DNA of 28,196 bases, from NCBI GenBank assembly GCA_964424455.1, contig CAYRJA010000035.1, forward strand, positions 1-28,196. Reading direction: 5' to 3'. The DNA is from CAYRJA01 sp964424455 (GTDB lineage Bacteria > Bacteroidota > Bacteroidia > Chitinophagales > UBA10324). Shown here in pieces: positions 19,892 through 26,628 of the stretch. The notes beneath the pieces are model-generated. The model saw only the letters and a list, made by a program, of their open reading frames with translations. It had not been told where the DNA came from and searched no databases. A program made the translations under genes and the position numbers. Within the stretch, counting starts at the first letter, position 1, and every line of letters begins with the position of its first letter.

Positions 19892-20530
19892 ATGTCAGTA
19901 TTAGTAGGAAGAAAAGCGCCGCATTTTGAAGCCGGAGCAGTAATTAAAGGAGGAGAAATCACAAGTGGTTTTTCATTAGATCAATACATCGGAAAAAAGC
20001 ATGTATTGTTTTTCTTTTACCCATTGGATTTTACTTTCGTTTGCCCAACTGAAATCATTGCATTTCAGGACAGGATAAAAGAATTTGAAGCCCGCAATGT
20101 GGAAGTGGTTGGCTGTTCTGTTGACTCCACTCACACTCATTGGGCATGGCTGCAAACCGAGCAGAAGCAAGGTGGAATCAAAGGAGTGAAATATCCTTTG
20201 GTAGCAGATATTTCTAAAACGATTGCCATTAACTACGGCATACTTGCCGGTGATTATCATTTTGATGCAGAAACTGATTTGATGGAATTTAATGGCAGTC
20301 CTTTAGCTTACAGAGGATTGTTTCTTATTGATAAAGCAGGTATAGTCCGCCATCAGTTGGTGAATGATATGCCATTAGGTCGCAGCGTTGATGAAGCATT
20401 ACGCATGATTGATGCACTTCAGTATTATGAAGAGAACGGTGAAGTTTGCCCTGCGAACTGGCAAAAAGGTAAGAAGGCAATGAAAGAAAGCCATGAGAGT
20501 GTGGCTGAGTATCTTGGTTCATTAGCTTAG
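19892..20530 (+). CDS. Typical 2-Cys peroxiredoxin (AhpC/Prx1 type)
   Basis: This is a 212-residue cytosolic thiol peroxidase that reduces hydrogen peroxide and organic hydroperoxides. The peroxidatic Cys51 lies in the canonical segment FTFVCPTE, and the resolving Cys186 lies in EVCPANW, at the spacing expected for typical 2-Cys enzymes. The active-site support segment AYRGLFLID is also present. The loop GGIKG stands where sensitive eukaryotic enzymes have GGLG, and the C-terminal YF of those enzymes appears as YL, so resistance to over-oxidation cannot be judged from sequence. No AhpF-like reductase gene is nearby, so the electron donor (thioredoxin or AhpF) is unknown. It is a single-gene unit with its own promoter and terminator. 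Confidence 0.95.
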   Translation: MSVLVGRKAPHFEAGAVIKGGEITSGFSLDQYIGKKHVLFFFYPLDFTFVCPTEIIAFQDRIKEFEARNVEVVGCSVDSTHTHWAWLQTEQKQGGIKGVKYPLVADISKTIAINYGILAGDYHFDAETDLMEFNGSPLAYRGLFLIDKAGIVRHQLVNDMPLGRSVDEALRMIDALQYYEENGEVCPANWQKGKKAMKESHESVAEYLGSLA

Positions 20531-20580
20531 ACGATTCAAATAGTCACATTAATTTTCATTTGATAAATGTTTAGTGAAGA

Positions 20581-20617
20581 GGGTGTAGGAAGTTATTTTC
20601 TGCACCCTTGTTTTTTA
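20581..20617 (+). terminator. Intrinsic terminator of the peroxiredoxin gene
   Basis: An 11-pair stem runs GGGTGTAGGAA (20581-20591) against TTTCTGCACCC (20597-20607), with two G-U pairs and the 5-base loop GTTAT. A T-rich tract follows. It lies 50 bases after the stop codon. Confidence 0.85.
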
Positions 20618-20654
20618 TATATAGTTATCATTTAAAGAAAACAGATTTGTCATA

Positions 20655-20682
20655 GCGGGATTACGCTTTTCGCAAATCCCGC
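20655..20682. repeat. Palindromic repeat, GCGGGATT/AATCCCGC
   Basis: An 8-base perfect stem with a 12-base loop lies between the convergent peroxiredoxin and tamL genes. No U-tract follows on either strand, so a terminator role is weakly supported. The right flank, GTATTTATTG, resembles the flank of the hairpin at 26395-26421. Confidence 0.6.
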
Positions 20683-20794
20683 GTATTTATTGCCCAATCA
20701 ATTACGAAATATAGATTGGTTCTCTTTGTCCGGTAAATTATAAATGTCAGTAAAATTTATATTAAGGTTACTGTAACAGCTACTGCCGTTCTTT

Positions 20795-23143
20795 TTAATT
20801 AAACGGATAACCTACCGCAATATTCAGCACAGTGTTACTCTTCAGCCATTTCCATGAACCGAATCCCTGCTGTGTTACAGTCCAGCGGTCAATGCCTTCC
20901 GGCAGAGCGGGATTGTGAAGTGGAACAGCAAAATCAAATCGTAATGCCATAAAGTCAAAATCCATACGGATACCTAACCCGCCGCCTAAAGCTATTTCTT
21001 TGTAAAACCGGTTGAGTTGAAATTCAGCGCCCGGCTTGCTTACATCTTTTTTCAGATTCCAGATATTTCCGGCATCCATAAACAATGCGCCTTTGAAAAA
21101 ACTAAAGATGCCAAAACGGTATTCCATGTTTGCCTGTAATTTAATATCACCTGTTTGGTTATAGTAAATTCCGGTTAAGGAAGTATCCTGATTGCTTAGA
21201 TTGTATGAACCCGGACCCAGCGCACGGATACGCCATGCACGAATGTCATTCGGACCGCCGGCATAAAATTGTTTGATATAAGGAAGCGCTATTGAGTTAA
21301 GATAGGGAACTCCACCGCCGGCATATAAGCGGGAAACCATACGCCGGTTTTGATTGAATATCCAGAACCTTCTGAAATCTATATCCACTCTTGAATAATT
21401 GGAGAATGGAAGATAGGCAATAGTATATTGCCCGTTTCCATTCTCAGGAGTTGTTACACCAATTGACTCAACTAACTTTTCTACCCCATATAAAAGATGT
21501 CCTGAAATTTCAGCGCTTGCTTTGAACACAGAGAAGTTAGAAAGTTTATCAGGTTGCAGATTGGAGTAAATGAAATTGTAATTGGCGCCGGTAATCAGCA
21601 AGTCGCTGAAACTTTGTGATAAAAACAGATCATTACTCAGCCGTTCTTTGAATGATGGACTAAGGTTAAATGCGCTCACAAGTGTTACAAATACAGGATT
21701 TACAATATGCCGTTTGCGACGGGTTTCTTTCCAATCCCATCCAAATGAAAAATTATAATTTACTAAAGAGTAAACTTTGCTCTGCTGAATCATACGGGCG
21801 CTAAGGGAGATTTTTGTTTTTTCATTGTAATATCTTGATAACCTTTTTTCTCCTATGGGTAAAAACAAAAAGCGCGGAATATAAAAGTTAGCTGAAACAC
21901 CGCCTGTATAGAGAAGACTGTCTGTGTTCACAAAAGGAATCTCAACACCGCCGTTGGCGCTTAACTCAAGTTGCGAAGCGCGATGACGGAGATTGCGGTT
22001 CAGATAGGAAAAGCGAAGAGTGCTTCCAAGATTATCATCAATATTGCTTGCTTCAAATTCAGCAGTCAGCGTATTGAGCGGGGCAGGAGTGAGGTAAATG
22101 GAACAATCAAGCGAGTCTTTGGTCACTTCCTTATACCGGATGTTTACAAAATTATAAACGCCAAGATCGGCAATTCTCGAAATGGAATAATCATATTTAG
22201 CGCGTGAATATTCCTGTCCCTTTGCAATGAAAATAACTTTGTTTAACACCTTAGGGTGCAGATTCATCTTCCGGGATATGTATAAAATACGATTGAACTC
22301 CAGTGTATCGTATATTATATTTTGCTGTTGATTAGGATTGTAATCGGGATAAACCCCAACATTCCGGATATAATATTTTTGTTGGGCAGATGAATCAGCC
22401 GGAGCATTAATGTTTGAAGAGATATCTGCTTTGTTCTTTTTACCTGTTGTGTCAAGGGTGAAATAAATATCATTCTTGTTGAACTTGTAGTAACCCCAAT
22501 CTTGTAAATCGTGAAGCATACGGTTTCGTTCTGCATCTATTTTATCAAAATCAACAGGATTGTCCTTCTGTAACACTGTTTCATCTTTAAAGCTGTTAAT
22601 GATAGATGTAACACCATCTGTTACAGGAGGGAAAGTGACATGCTCAATTGTGAATAAACTTCCGGGTGTTACAACATAATGAATGGTAGCCCGCTTGCCG
22701 CGAATATCAGTGTGGTAATCCACTATTGAATTGAAGTAACCTTTATTCTGCAGGAAAGTTTGCATTTGTTTTGCCGAACCCTCTACTAATGTTGAATCAA
22801 AAATAACAGGCGGCTCGCCAATCGTGTTCATCATCCACTGGAGAAGGCGGTTTGTCTTGTGTGTGTAAGACAGGTTGTAAACAAAAAGATTAAACTTAAA
22901 AACATCCAGCGTAACTTTATTGGGTTTTTGCTTAGATAATCCAAGTAGTTGCTCCTTCAGCGAGCGGTTGTCTTCAATGTTTTTCTTAATCCTTTTCCAT
23001 TCAACTTTTGCTTTCAGGTCAATTGCATTTTTCTCTAACAAATATTGCCCTGCAGGAACATGACGCGTACTGCTGCACGAAGTAAGCATAGCCACCAACA
23101 TCGAACAGAAAAAGATAATTATACTTGTGGTGAAAATTCGCAT
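20795..23143 (-). CDS. tamL: TamL-type outer-membrane assembly lipoprotein (BamA/TamA superfamily)
   Basis: This is a 782-residue protein. The signal peptide ends in the lipobox LTSC, with Cys23 as the lipidated residue; the lipid anchor separates Bacteroidota TamL from TamA and BamA. POTRA-like alpha/beta repeats span about residues 100-370, and the C-terminal half alternates like a 16-stranded beta-barrel. A key sign is the GGPNDIRAWRIRALGPG segment near residue 630, the TamL version of the conserved barrel-interior motif in strand 16-proximal loop 6. Expected role: assembly of outer-membrane proteins or envelope homeostasis together with TamB. No tamB lies in the window. The ATG at 23143 is needed to keep the signal peptide, and it is only 2 bases from the divergent methyltransferase ATG. 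Confidence 0.9.
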   Translation of the reverse strand: MRIFTTSIIIFFCSMLVAMLTSCSSTRHVPAGQYLLEKNAIDLKAKVEWKRIKKNIEDNRSLKEQLLGLSKQKPNKVTLDVFKFNLFVYNLSYTHKTNRLLQWMMNTIGEPPVIFDSTLVEGSAKQMQTFLQNKGYFNSIVDYHTDIRGKRATIHYVVTPGSLFTIEHVTFPPVTDGVTSIINSFKDETVLQKDNPVDFDKIDAERNRMLHDLQDWGYYKFNKNDIYFTLDTTGKKNKADISSNINAPADSSAQQKYYIRNVGVYPDYNPNQQQNIIYDTLEFNRILYISRKMNLHPKVLNKVIFIAKGQEYSRAKYDYSISRIADLGVYNFVNIRYKEVTKDSLDCSIYLTPAPLNTLTAEFEASNIDDNLGSTLRFSYLNRNLRHRASQLELSANGGVEIPFVNTDSLLYTGGVSANFYIPRFLFLPIGEKRLSRYYNEKTKISLSARMIQQSKVYSLVNYNFSFGWDWKETRRKRHIVNPVFVTLVSAFNLSPSFKERLSNDLFLSQSFSDLLITGANYNFIYSNLQPDKLSNFSVFKASAEISGHLLYGVEKLVESIGVTTPENGNGQYTIAYLPFSNYSRVDIDFRRFWIFNQNRRMVSRLYAGGGVPYLNSIALPYIKQFYAGGPNDIRAWRIRALGPGSYNLSNQDTSLTGIYYNQTGDIKLQANMEYRFGIFSFFKGALFMDAGNIWNLKKDVSKPGAEFQLNRFYKEIALGGGLGIRMDFDFMALRFDFAVPLHNPALPEGIDRWTVTQQGFGSWKWLKSNTVLNIAVGYPFN

Positions 23144-23145
23144 TG

Positions 23146-23898
23146 ATGCTTACAAAGTCGCAGGAAAAATACATTAATTCACTAAGAATCAAAAAGTATA
23201 GAAAAGAGTATAAAGTATTTATCGCAGAAGGGGAGAAGCTGGCAGAAGAAATACTGCAATCTTCATTTTCAATTCAGCAGATAGTTGCTACGTGGCAATG
23301 GATAGATAAATATGCTGCGAAGGTGAAACAACGAGATTTTGAAATAACAGAAGTCAGCGAACCGGAGATGAGTAAAATATCAGAATTAAAATCTCCTTCT
23401 TCTGTTTTAATAATTGCATCCATACCGGAATGGAAAATAGATGAAGAGGAATTACAGAGCAATCTTTCACTCATACTCGAACAAATACAAGATCCCGGAA
23501 ACATGGGAACGATTATCAGAATTGCCGACTGGTTTGGCATTCCGAATATATTTTGTTCCGAAGATTGTGCTGATGTTTTTAATCCTAAAACAGTACAGTC
23601 AACAATGGGTTCTGTAACACACGTAAAGGTATTTGAAACAGATTTAATTGAATTGCTGAAAAAGTATTCTTCGCTTCCATCTTATGCAGCCGTTCTGGAC
23701 GGAAAAGATTTATTCAATGAACATCTTTCTTCCGGTGGATTCATATTGATAGGAAATGAATCAAAAGGATTGTCAGATCCGCTGTTACAGTTATCGAAAG
23801 TAAAACTCTCCATTCCTGCTTATGGCAAAGCAGAATCTTTGAATGCAGCCATTGCCGCAGGAATTATTTGTGCGCAGTTCAGAGCAGCGAAGCGATAG
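23146..23898 (+). CDS. SpoU/TrmH-family RNA 2'-O-methyltransferase
   Basis: This is a 250-residue SAM-dependent enzyme of the SPOUT class, acting on tRNA or rRNA ribose. An N-terminal substrate-binding domain begins KSQEKYINSLRIKKYR and contains FIAEGEKL. All three SpoU motifs are present: DPGNMGTIIR (residues 116-125, with Asn119 and Arg125), IGNESKGLS (about 202-210, with Asn204 and Glu205) and IPAYGKAESLNAAIAAGI (223-240, with Ser231 and Asn233). The ATG at 23146 is chosen over the in-frame TTG at 23143 because related proteins begin close to this Met. The exact target nucleotide cannot be told. It ends 3 bases from convergent hpf. Confidence 0.92.
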   Translation: MLTKSQEKYINSLRIKKYRKEYKVFIAEGEKLAEEILQSSFSIQQIVATWQWIDKYAAKVKQRDFEITEVSEPEMSKISELKSPSSVLIIASIPEWKIDEEELQSNLSLILEQIQDPGNMGTIIRIADWFGIPNIFCSEDCADVFNPKTVQSTMGSVTHVKVFETDLIELLKKYSSLPSYAAVLDGKDLFNEHLSSGGFILIGNESKGLSDPLLQLSKVKLSIPAYGKAESLNAAIAAGIICAQFRAAKR

Positions 23899-23901
23899 AA
23901 G

Positions 23902-24201
23902 TTATCTTCTTATTTTATCCTTGTGCTTCTTCATCTGTTTAATGATAGATTCATAAGCGGCATCTACAGAGGATTCAAATACTTTGCTCCGCTCTTCAGA
24001 GAATAAAACTTTGCCCGGCAAACTCACCTTTATCTCAGCAACCTTATCGCTGATTTGATGACCTTTCGCATCTAATTTCAGAAAGACTTCCGTACCGGTA
24101 ATATGGTCGAAGAAGTTTTCAATTTTACGGAGTCGCTCATTAATAAAATCAAGCAGCTTTTGGTCAGCATCGAAATGGATTGAATGAATTTTAATGTTCA
24201 T
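23902..24201 (-). CDS. hpf: Ribosome hibernation-promoting factor, short form
   Basis: This is a 99-residue protein of the HPF/RaiA (sigma-54 modulation) family. The beta-alpha-beta-beta-beta-alpha pattern is visible: a FDADQKLLDFINERLRKIENF helix near the start, a VFLKLD strand, KVAEIKVSLPG, and a basic C-terminal helix ending KKHKDKIRR. The C-terminal dimerisation domain of long HPF is missing. Expected role: binding the 30S decoding region in stationary phase and silencing ribosomes. It is the last gene of the rpsU-xerC-hpf operon, 34 bases after xerC. Confidence 0.92.
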   Translation of the reverse strand: MNIKIHSIHFDADQKLLDFINERLRKIENFFDHITGTEVFLKLDAKGHQISDKVAEIKVSLPGKVLFSEERSKVFESSVDAAYESIIKQMKKHKDKIRR

Positions 24202-24235
24202 GACTGTAGTTAATTTAAGTGAACAGTTTATTGTT

Positions 24236-25120
24236 TTACGCTTTTGGATGTGCCTGTTTGTAAATATTTTTCAGTTTTTCAATCGTATTGTGAGTGTAAA
24301 CCTGTGTTGCGGAAAGATTCGCATGACCGAGTAGTTCTTTAATGGCATTAATTTCCGCACCATGATTCAGCAGATGAGTGGCGAATGTATGACGCAGCAC
24401 ATGAGGACTTTTCTTATCTACAGTTGTAAATATTTGCAGGTAGTGGTTGATAATCCTGTAAACTAAACGCGGATAAATTCTGTCACCTTTGTCTGTTACA
24501 AAGAGAAAATCATGAGAAAGAGCAGGATATTTTTTATCGCGTGCTGCCATATATTCTTTCAACACTATCATTATTTCTTTATGAAACGGAATCAGCCGTT
24601 CCTTATTACCTTTTCCTAAAACTTTGATTGTACTGTTTTGAAGATTAACAGAATCGTTTTTCAGGTTTACCAGTTCAGACAAGCGCATGCCGGTAGAGTA
24701 AAATAATTCTATTATCAGCCGGTCGCGGGTTCCTTCCAACTCATAGCCGAAATCAAACCCACTTAAAAATTCACGGATACTTTTCTCTTCTACAAATACC
24801 GGGAGCCGCATTGAAATTTTCGGCGACTGCACTTTCCGCATAGGGTCTTTTTTTAACCCGCCGTTTTTTTGCAGAAAATTATAATATGTTTTTAGGGTGG
24901 AGATTTTCCGGTTAATACTTCTGCTGCCGGTTCCGGATTCCATTAACGAAACCAACCAGCTACGGATTTGAGTATGGCGAGCCGCACTCAAATCTGATAT
25001 CTCAAAAGTTTCAATAAGGAAAGATGAAAATTGCTTTAAGTCATTCTCATACGCTGTAACCGTATGAACAGAATATCTTTTTTCGAATTGTAAATACTGA
25101 ATAAAGCTGCGAATATCCAT
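24236..25120 (-). CDS. xerC: XerC/XerD-type tyrosine recombinase
   Basis: This is a 294-residue protein, the normal Xer length. The N-terminal SAM-like core-binding domain spans residues 1-90. The catalytic domain carries Arg146 (GMRLSEL), Lys170 (VLGKGNKER), His240 and Arg243 (HVLRHTFATH), His266 (LLGHANLS) and the nucleophile Tyr275 (VYTHN). The spacing equals that of E. coli XerD. Family role: resolving chromosome dimers at dif. Its place between rpsU and hpf is the usual one in Bacteroidota, so it is a housekeeping recombinase and not a mobile-element integrase. XerC versus XerD cannot be settled here. A -7 box at 25139-25146 may give it a promoter of its own. Confidence 0.93.
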   Translation of the reverse strand: MDIRSFIQYLQFEKRYSVHTVTAYENDLKQFSSFLIETFEISDLSAARHTQIRSWLVSLMESGTGSRSINRKISTLKTYYNFLQKNGGLKKDPMRKVQSPKISMRLPVFVEEKSIREFLSGFDFGYELEGTRDRLIIELFYSTGMRLSELVNLKNDSVNLQNSTIKVLGKGNKERLIPFHKEIMIVLKEYMAARDKKYPALSHDFLFVTDKGDRIYPRLVYRIINHYLQIFTTVDKKSPHVLRHTFATHLLNHGAEINAIKELLGHANLSATQVYTHNTIEKLKNIYKQAHPKA

Positions 25121-25138
25121 TATACTTCAACTGCTATA

Positions 25139-25146
25139 CAAATATA
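25139..25146 (-). promoter_or_regulatory. Possible internal -7 element before xerC
   Basis: Read on the minus strand, TATATTTG matches TAnnTTTG exactly and lies in the 43-base rpsU-xerC gap. No TTTG lies at the -33 distance. It could add transcription of xerC-hpf independent of rpsU. Confidence 0.4.
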
Positions 25147-25163
25147 GCAATTGAATTTGAAAT

Positions 25164-25358
25164 CTATGATTCCATTTCGCGGATAATCTGGTCGCGGTAA
25201 ACGGCGCGCTTTACAGTCTGACGATTTCTGACAGACTTTTTGGTAAAGCCCTGACGGCCACGCAATTCTTTGAGAACACCCGATTTCTCAAATTTCTTTT
25301 TGTATTTTTTTAATGCTTTGTCTAACGAATCGCTTTCGCGGGTATCAATGATTAACAT
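25164..25358 (-). CDS. rpsU: Ribosomal protein bS21
   Basis: This is a 64-residue, very basic protein with the bS21 pattern: MLIIDTRESDSLDKALKKYKKK is its opening region, followed by an RGRQGFTKKSV segment. It sits on the 30S platform near the anti-Shine-Dalgarno end of 16S rRNA. It is the first gene of the operon with xerC and hpf, and an exact consensus promoter lies 26 bases upstream. The leader of about 20 bases shows no purine-rich Shine-Dalgarno motif. Confidence 0.95.
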   Translation of the reverse strand: MLIIDTRESDSLDKALKKYKKKFEKSGVLKELRGRQGFTKKSVRNRQTVKRAVYRDQIIREMES

Positions 25359-25383
25359 CAGGTTGAAGTGAATTTTAGGACGG

Positions 25384-25414
25384 CAAAAATAACCATAAAT
25401 GCCGGTTGTGCAAA
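25384..25414 (-). promoter_or_regulatory. rpsU promoter, exact Bacteroidota consensus
   Basis: On the minus strand, TTTG (25411-25414) and TATTTTTG (25384-25391) are separated by exactly 19 bases, matching the consensus TTTG-N19-TAnnTTTG of the Bacteroidota primary sigma factor. Transcription should start near 25378, giving a leader of about 20 bases. Confidence 0.82.
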
Positions 25415-25564
25415 TATTTATTTAAACCGGTTTTCTGCCCTATTAGAGTCTGCTGCCACCACCTCACACAGAGGACTTTGCAGTGTTACAGTGATTGAAG
25501 AATTAATAAATTGCAAATTACAAACAGCAAACAGCAAATTGACAAAGCCGTATTCCCTCAACAC

Positions 25565-25592
25565 TGTCATTCTGAGCGTAGCGAAGAATCTG
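25565..25592. repeat. Short dispersed repeat (TGTCATTCTGAGCG type)
   Basis: TGTCATTCTGAGC followed by GTAGCGAAGAATCTG matches the well-known intergenic repeat whose spurious translation is VILSVAKNL. It is related to the arms at 19615-19734 through the shared TGTCATTC(C/T)GA start. Confidence 0.65.
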
Positions 25593-25638
25593 TCTGTTGT
25601 TACACTGTTTTAGTGTAAATCTTTTTCAGGACAAGTCA

Positions 25639-25688
25639 GTTAGTATTTCAGCGCGGGATTCACTATGTGTAACCCTGCGAGGACAAAA
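25639..25688. repeat. 50-base palindromic repeat, copy A
   Basis: This copy is 46/50 identical to the copy at 26579-26628, with GTTAGTATTTCAGC on the left and GAGGACAAAA on the right. The core CGCGGGATT (25652-25660) and AACCCTGCG (25671-25679) pair with one mismatch and one G-U pair. It ends 3 bases before the toxin stop codon, so it could also fold in the 3' end of the toxin mRNA. Confidence 0.8.
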
Positions 25689-25691
25689 ATT

Positions 25692-26018
25692 TTAGCTCAC
25701 AAAAGTTTCTTGTAATACGATTTTTACCAAGTTTATTTCTTTTTCTGTTAATGATTCAAATCGTTTTATAATTCGCATTCTATCAATCGTCCTGATTTGG
25801 TCAATTGCAATCCACCCTTTTGTTGCCTTGTGTTTTATCCCCACTCTTGTAGGATAGTGTCTTGAACTACTCGTTATTGGTGAAATGACAATTGTCTGTA
25901 AATACTTATTCATCTCGTTGGGCGACAAGACTACACAAGGTCTTGTCTTTTTCATTTCACTTCCGATTGTTGGGTCAAGGTTAACCAAAACTATGTCATA
26001 CTGGTTTACTTGCTCCAC
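25692..26018 (-). CDS. mazF: MazF/PemK-family toxin endoribonuclease
   Basis: This is a 108-residue protein. YDIVLVNLDPTIGSEMKKTR opens the beta-barrel fold, followed by PCVVLSP, TIVISPITS and HYPTRV, the order seen in MazF/PemK proteins. Arg26 and Thr49 occupy the catalytic positions of E. coli MazF. Expected role: sequence-specific mRNA cleavage held in check by the upstream antitoxin. The start is GTG (26016-26018), because stop codons lie immediately upstream in this frame. The first 13 bases overlap the antitoxin gene, so the two are translationally coupled. Confidence 0.92.
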   Translation of the reverse strand: MEQVNQYDIVLVNLDPTIGSEMKKTRPCVVLSPNEMNKYLQTIVISPITSSSRHYPTRVGIKHKATKGWIAIDQIRTIDRMRIIKRFESLTEKEINLVKIVLQETFVS

Positions 26019-26254
26019 TCTTCAAGATTTTCATCTTCAAAAACATCGTCCATCAATAGTTGATCGTCTCCATTTTCGTGCATTTTTTTAAACGCTTTGT
26101 CCCAACCTTTTCTCGGCGCCGATTTCGGCTTTAGGATAATGAAACTCTTTTCAAGAATTATCTCTATTTTCTCATTTATATTATACTTTTCAAGAATAGT
26201 TTTGGAAAGTCTGATGCCTTTTGAATTTCCGATATTTATAATTGAAACCTCCAT
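26006..26254 (-). CDS. mazE: MazE-type AbrB-fold antitoxin
   Basis: This is an 82-residue protein. Residues 1-45 form a swapped-hairpin AbrB DNA-binding domain (INIGNSKGIRLSKTIL, then IEIILEKSFIILKP). The acidic C-terminus, rich in Asp and Glu (DDVFEDENLEEW), is the kind that wraps around and blocks MazF. It precedes and overlaps the toxin gene, as expected. It probably autoregulates from the promoter just upstream. Confidence 0.9.
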   Translation of the reverse strand: MEVSIINIGNSKGIRLSKTILEKYNINEKIEIILEKSFIILKPKSAPRKGWDKAFKKMHENGDDQLLMDDVFEDENLEEWSK

Positions 26255-26275
26255 GTTTATTCGTTTTAGTTATTA

Positions 26276-26307
26276 CAAAGTAATTACAATATTTTCAAAC
26301 CTCCAAA
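26276..26307 (-). promoter_or_regulatory. Putative mazEF promoter
   Basis: On the minus strand, TTTG (26304-26307) lies 20 bases from TTACTTTG (26276-26283), one mismatch from TAnnTTTG. It would give a leader of about 15 bases before the antitoxin ATG. Confidence 0.55.
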
Positions 26308-26394
26308 TTTTGGTCTATAATCTTTCCGTCCCCGCATAGTCACTGCTGCCGTGCCTTGTGCGTATGCGCAGGACTCTGCGGTATTTCTGTCGCA

Positions 26395-26421
26395 GGAGGG
26401 TTTTCATTTTTGAAACCCTCC
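26395..26421. repeat. Palindromic repeat, GGAGGGTTT/AAACCCTCC
   Basis: A 9-base perfect stem with a 9-base T-rich loop. The right flank, GTATTTACTG, differs by one base from the flank of the palindrome at 20655-20682, although the stem sequence is different. No U-tract follows on either strand. Confidence 0.6.
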
Positions 26422-26578
26422 GTATTTACTGTAACACCGCTTCTCATTCCTTCACTACTTTCTTGCAGTTCTTCATACACTCTAAGCCATTTGTAACAAG
26501 TTAAGGTGATGAAATAAAAACCGTTGTTGTTTTCTATTTATGTTTTGACGGACACGATTGCAAGATAAGTATTACTGT

Positions 26579-26628
26579 GTTAGTATTTCAGCGCGGGGTT
26601 CACTGCGTGTAACCCCGCGAGGACAAAA
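26579..26628. repeat. 50-base palindromic repeat, copy B
   Basis: CGCGGGGTT (26592-26600) pairs perfectly with AACCCCGCG (26611-26619), and an inner CAC/GTG adds three more pairs. It is 940 bases from copy A, in the same orientation, and the two copies bracket the toxin-antitoxin genes. Confidence 0.8.

Larger units (their letters stand above)
25359..25691. other. Intergenic region with promoter and repeats; no gene
   Basis: The rpsU promoter is at its left edge. An AT-rich low-complexity stretch of CAAA/CAGCAAA type lies around 25510-25545, followed by a short dispersed repeat (25565-25592). Next come a 7-base hairpin TTACACT/AGTGTAA at 25600-25618 and the 50-base palindromic repeat next to the toxin gene. 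An open frame on the plus strand across this region is not a gene. Confidence 0.7.

Noticed and set aside
23143..23145. TTG at 23143 as the methyltransferase start
   Set aside because: The ATG three bases later fits related proteins better and avoids overlap with the tamL start codon.
24236..25120. Tyrosine recombinase as an integrase of a mobile element
   Set aside because: Length, catalytic spacing and the rpsU-xerC-hpf context mark it as a housekeeping Xer recombinase; no att sites or cargo adjoin it.
25368..25613. Plus-strand open frame of 81 codons
   Set aside because: It crosses the rpsU promoter, low-complexity DNA and a dispersed repeat (spurious VILSVAKNL).
25600..25618. Hairpin TTACACT/AGTGTAA followed by T-rich DNA as a terminator
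   Set aside because: No plus-strand gene lies upstream, and the stem is only 7 weak pairs.
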